A stretch of DNA of 23,689 nt, taken from positions 44,204 to 67,892 of the forward strand of contig DCTQ01000009.1 of the NCBI GenBank assembly GCA_002329395.1. Direction: 5' to 3'. The stretch comes from Candidatus Avelusimicrobium alvi. GTDB taxonomy: Bacteria > Elusimicrobiota > Elusimicrobia > Elusimicrobiales > Elusimicrobiaceae. This document shows, in pieces, positions 21,894-23,689 of the stretch. The notes below the pieces were generated by a model that saw nothing but the letters and a program-made list of their open reading frames with translations, was not told where the DNA came from and ran no database searches. The position numbers and the translations under genes were made by a program. The number at the start of each line of letters is the position of its first letter. The first letter of the stretch is position 1.

Positions 21894-23689
21894 ATGGCCG
21901 TTACCAAGCTTTTTTTTAATGCGCGTTTAAAGGTGATGATGGTGCTGGCCGCCGCGGCCGGCGCCGTGATTGCGCTTCGCTTGGTGGACATCCAGGTGCT
22001 GCGTCACCACGCGTATCAGCAGATGGCCGAGCGCAACCGCACGCAGGTCATTTTCCAGACCGCGCCGCGCGGGCGCGTTTTCACCGCGGACGGCGTGGCC
22101 ATCGCTTCCAATGAACCATCCTTTAGTTTTTACTATCTGGGCGCGGGTAACAAAGACCCGGAATACCTCGGCCAGCTGGCGCGCGACTTTGCGCCGCGTT
22201 TAAAAATGAAGCCGGAAGAGGTGCTGGCCAAGCTGGAAGAAGGCGCCAAAAGCGGCAAAGCGACGGTGCTGGCGGAAAACCTGTCCACCAGAGGCACGGT
22301 GGCCCTGCAGGAGCTGCAGCTGTATTATCCCGGCGTATACCTGATTGAAGAAACCAAGCGCAGTTATCCTTACGGCGGCCTTGCCAGCCATTTGCTGGGC
22401 TATATCGGCAGTATGGACGACCGCGAATGGCGCAACCGCGACCCGCGTTTAGGCTACCGCTTAAACTCCAAGCTGGGTAAAAACGGCATTGAGAAAAAAT
22501 TTGAAAAAGAATTAAAAGGCGCGGACGGCGGCGTATACCTGGAAGTGGACTACCGGGGCCGCGTCAAAAGCATTATTCAGGATAAAAAATGGGCCGCCGG
22601 AAGCGACGTATATTTAACGCTTGATTTCAAACTCCAGCAGGCGGCGGAAGAAGGACTTAAAAATTCCAACACGGGCCGCGGGGCCGCCGTGGCGATTGAC
22701 CCGCGCACGGGCGCGGTGTTGGCGCTGGCGAGCGCGCCCGCGTACGACCCCAATATCTTCGTACAGTACAGCGACGAAGACAACTCCAAAACTTCCAAAA
22801 AAATCAACGAATACAACCTCGCCATCCAGGGTATTTATCCGCCGGCCTCCACGTTTAAAATCATTACGGCGGCCGCCGCGCTGGAAGACGGACACATTGA
22901 CGTAAACCACAAAATCAACTGTCCCGGCCATTATGATTCCGGCCCGCGCGTGTTTAAATGCTGGAGCCGTCACGGCCCGGTGGATTTTTTTGACGGGATG
23001 AGCAATTCCTGCGACGTATACTTTTACACGGTAGCCGCCCAAATCGGCGCGGCCTCCATTGAGCGCATACAGCGTTTGTTTATGTTCGGCCGCCAGACGG
23101 GCATTGATCTGCCCGGCGAAAAAGCCGGCAACCTCTACGGCCCCACGCGCCGCGCGCGCAACAAAACCTATTGGTTTATCGGGGATACGCTGAATCTGTC
23201 CATCGGCCAGGGCGAGCTGCTGGTTACGCCTATTAAGCTGGCGCAGTTTGCGGCGGCGGTGGCGAGCCGGGGCAATGTCTACCGCCCGTATTATGTGGAA
23301 AAAATCGTCAGCAACCAAACGGGCAGGACCGAGATTGTCGGCCAAACGGAAATTTTGCAAAAAGCCGAATTAAAACCTCAGACGTATGATTTGCTGTTTA
23401 AAGCTTTAAAACACACCGTGGACGACGGCACCGCCCGCCGGGCCAAAATAAAGGGACTGGACGTGTACGGCAAAACCGGCACGGCCCAAAACCCGCACGG
23501 GGACGACCACGGCTGGTTTATGGCGTTTGCCGGGCGGGAAGGCGAAGAGCCTTCCATCGCGCTCGCGGTATTTGTGGAATTCGGCAAAGGCGGCAGTTCC
23601 GCGGCCGGGCCGATTGCGCGCTCCATGCTGGAAGCGTATTTTGACATTGAAAAACCCGCGCCGAAAAAAGCCGCCGCGCCCCAGGCGCT
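21894..23689 (+). CDS. mrdA: Penicillin-binding protein 2 (partial, runs off the window)
   Basis: Monofunctional class B transpeptidase that cross-links peptidoglycan for cell elongation, partner of RodA. 598 codons are present without stop. N-terminal membrane anchor about 10-28 (VMMVLAAAAGAVIALRLVD), a dimerisation/pedestal part including GLASHLLGYIGSMDD, then the transpeptidase domain with S319-TFK, S372-CD, and K527-TG. The start at 21894 is the first in-frame ATG; its SD (GCGGGATG) is weak. The C-terminus becomes Ala/Pro/Lys-rich near the end, so little is missing. It follows mreD by 18 nt; rodA is expected next. Confidence 0.94.
   Translation, partial: MAVTKLFFNARLKVMMVLAAAAGAVIALRLVDIQVLRHHAYQQMAERNRTQVIFQTAPRGRVFTADGVAIASNEPSFSFYYLGAGNKDPEYLGQLARDFAPRLKMKPEEVLAKLEEGAKSGKATVLAENLSTRGTVALQELQLYYPGVYLIEETKRSYPYGGLASHLLGYIGSMDDREWRNRDPRLGYRLNSKLGKNGIEKKFEKELKGADGGVYLEVDYRGRVKSIIQDKKWAAGSDVYLTLDFKLQQAAEEGLKNSNTGRGAAVAIDPRTGAVLALASAPAYDPNIFVQYSDEDNSKTSKKINEYNLAIQGIYPPASTFKIITAAAALEDGHIDVNHKINCPGHYDSGPRVFKCWSRHGPVDFFDGMSNSCDVYFYTVAAQIGAASIERIQRLFMFGRQTGIDLPGEKAGNLYGPTRRARNKTYWFIGDTLNLSIGQGELLVTPIKLAQFAAAVASRGNVYRPYYVEKIVSNQTGRTEIVGQTEILQKAELKPQTYDLLFKALKHTVDDGTARRAKIKGLDVYGKTGTAQNPHGDDHGWFMAFAGREGEEPSIALAVFVEFGKGGSSAAGPIARSMLEAYFDIEKPAPKKAAAPQA

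Noticed and set aside
1..23689. CRISPR arrays, phage or transposase genes, rRNA genes
   Set aside because: No regularly spaced repeats, no integrase or transposase motifs and no rRNA signatures were seen.

Overview
The window is a core bacterial chromosome segment: EF-Tu, then the joined S10, spc and alpha ribosomal-protein clusters, then the elongation/cell-shape genes mreB, mreC, mreD and mrdA. Several traits suggest the Elusimicrobiota, probably a host-associated member. These are a type IV-like prepilin with the hydrophobic start GFTLIELLVVVLIIGIL, the absence of rpmD (L30), zinc-binding forms of S14, S4, L24, L36 and adenylate kinase, and moderate GC content. The phylum is inferred from remembered family resemblance; no database search was run.

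Layout. 1-23 is the 3' end of a tRNA. 76-1266 is tuf, whose switch I region is strongly non-canonical. 1267-1832 has no gene but is full of inverted repeats, including two related terminator-like hairpins and a nested palindromic element. 1833-2357 (minus strand) is a Cys-rich prepilin with an elaborately structured 5' leader at 2358-2600. 2681-3409 holds two tandem paralogous Cys-rich lipoproteins closed by a strong terminator. 3455-3782 holds promoters and a terminator-like leader hairpin for the ribosomal operon. 3783-19275 runs rpsJ, rplC, rplD, rplW, rplB, rpsS, rplV, rpsC, rplP, rpmC, rpsQ, rplN, rplX, rplE, rpsN, rpsH, rplF, rplR, rpsE, rplO, secY, adk, map, infA, rpmJ, rpsM, rpsK, rpsD, rpoA, rplQ with very short gaps. 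mreB follows rplQ by 10 nt and precedes an intrinsic terminator at 20352-20399. mreC, mreD and a 3'-truncated mrdA (PBP2) run to the window end.

How the genes work together: the main block makes ribosomal proteins, the protein-export channel (SecY), N-terminal processing (Map), adenylate balance (Adk), initiation factor 1 and RNA polymerase alpha. MreB at the operon end, with MreC/MreD/PBP2 next door, ties this growth machinery to lateral wall synthesis. The pilin and lipoprotein genes form a small accessory island between tuf and rpsJ, neighbours in the ancestral str-S10 order.

The most interesting signals are RNA-level: (a) a possible three-way junction in the pilin leader whose junction strand is perfectly complementary (10 nt) to the loop of a terminator-like hairpin just before the pilin; (b) a 56-nt hairpin between a strong Shine-Dalgarno and the rpsH start that would restore ideal spacing when folded and resembles an S8 binding site; and (c) a terminator-like leader hairpin ahead of rpsJ. 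At protein level the EF-Tu switch I replacement stands out.
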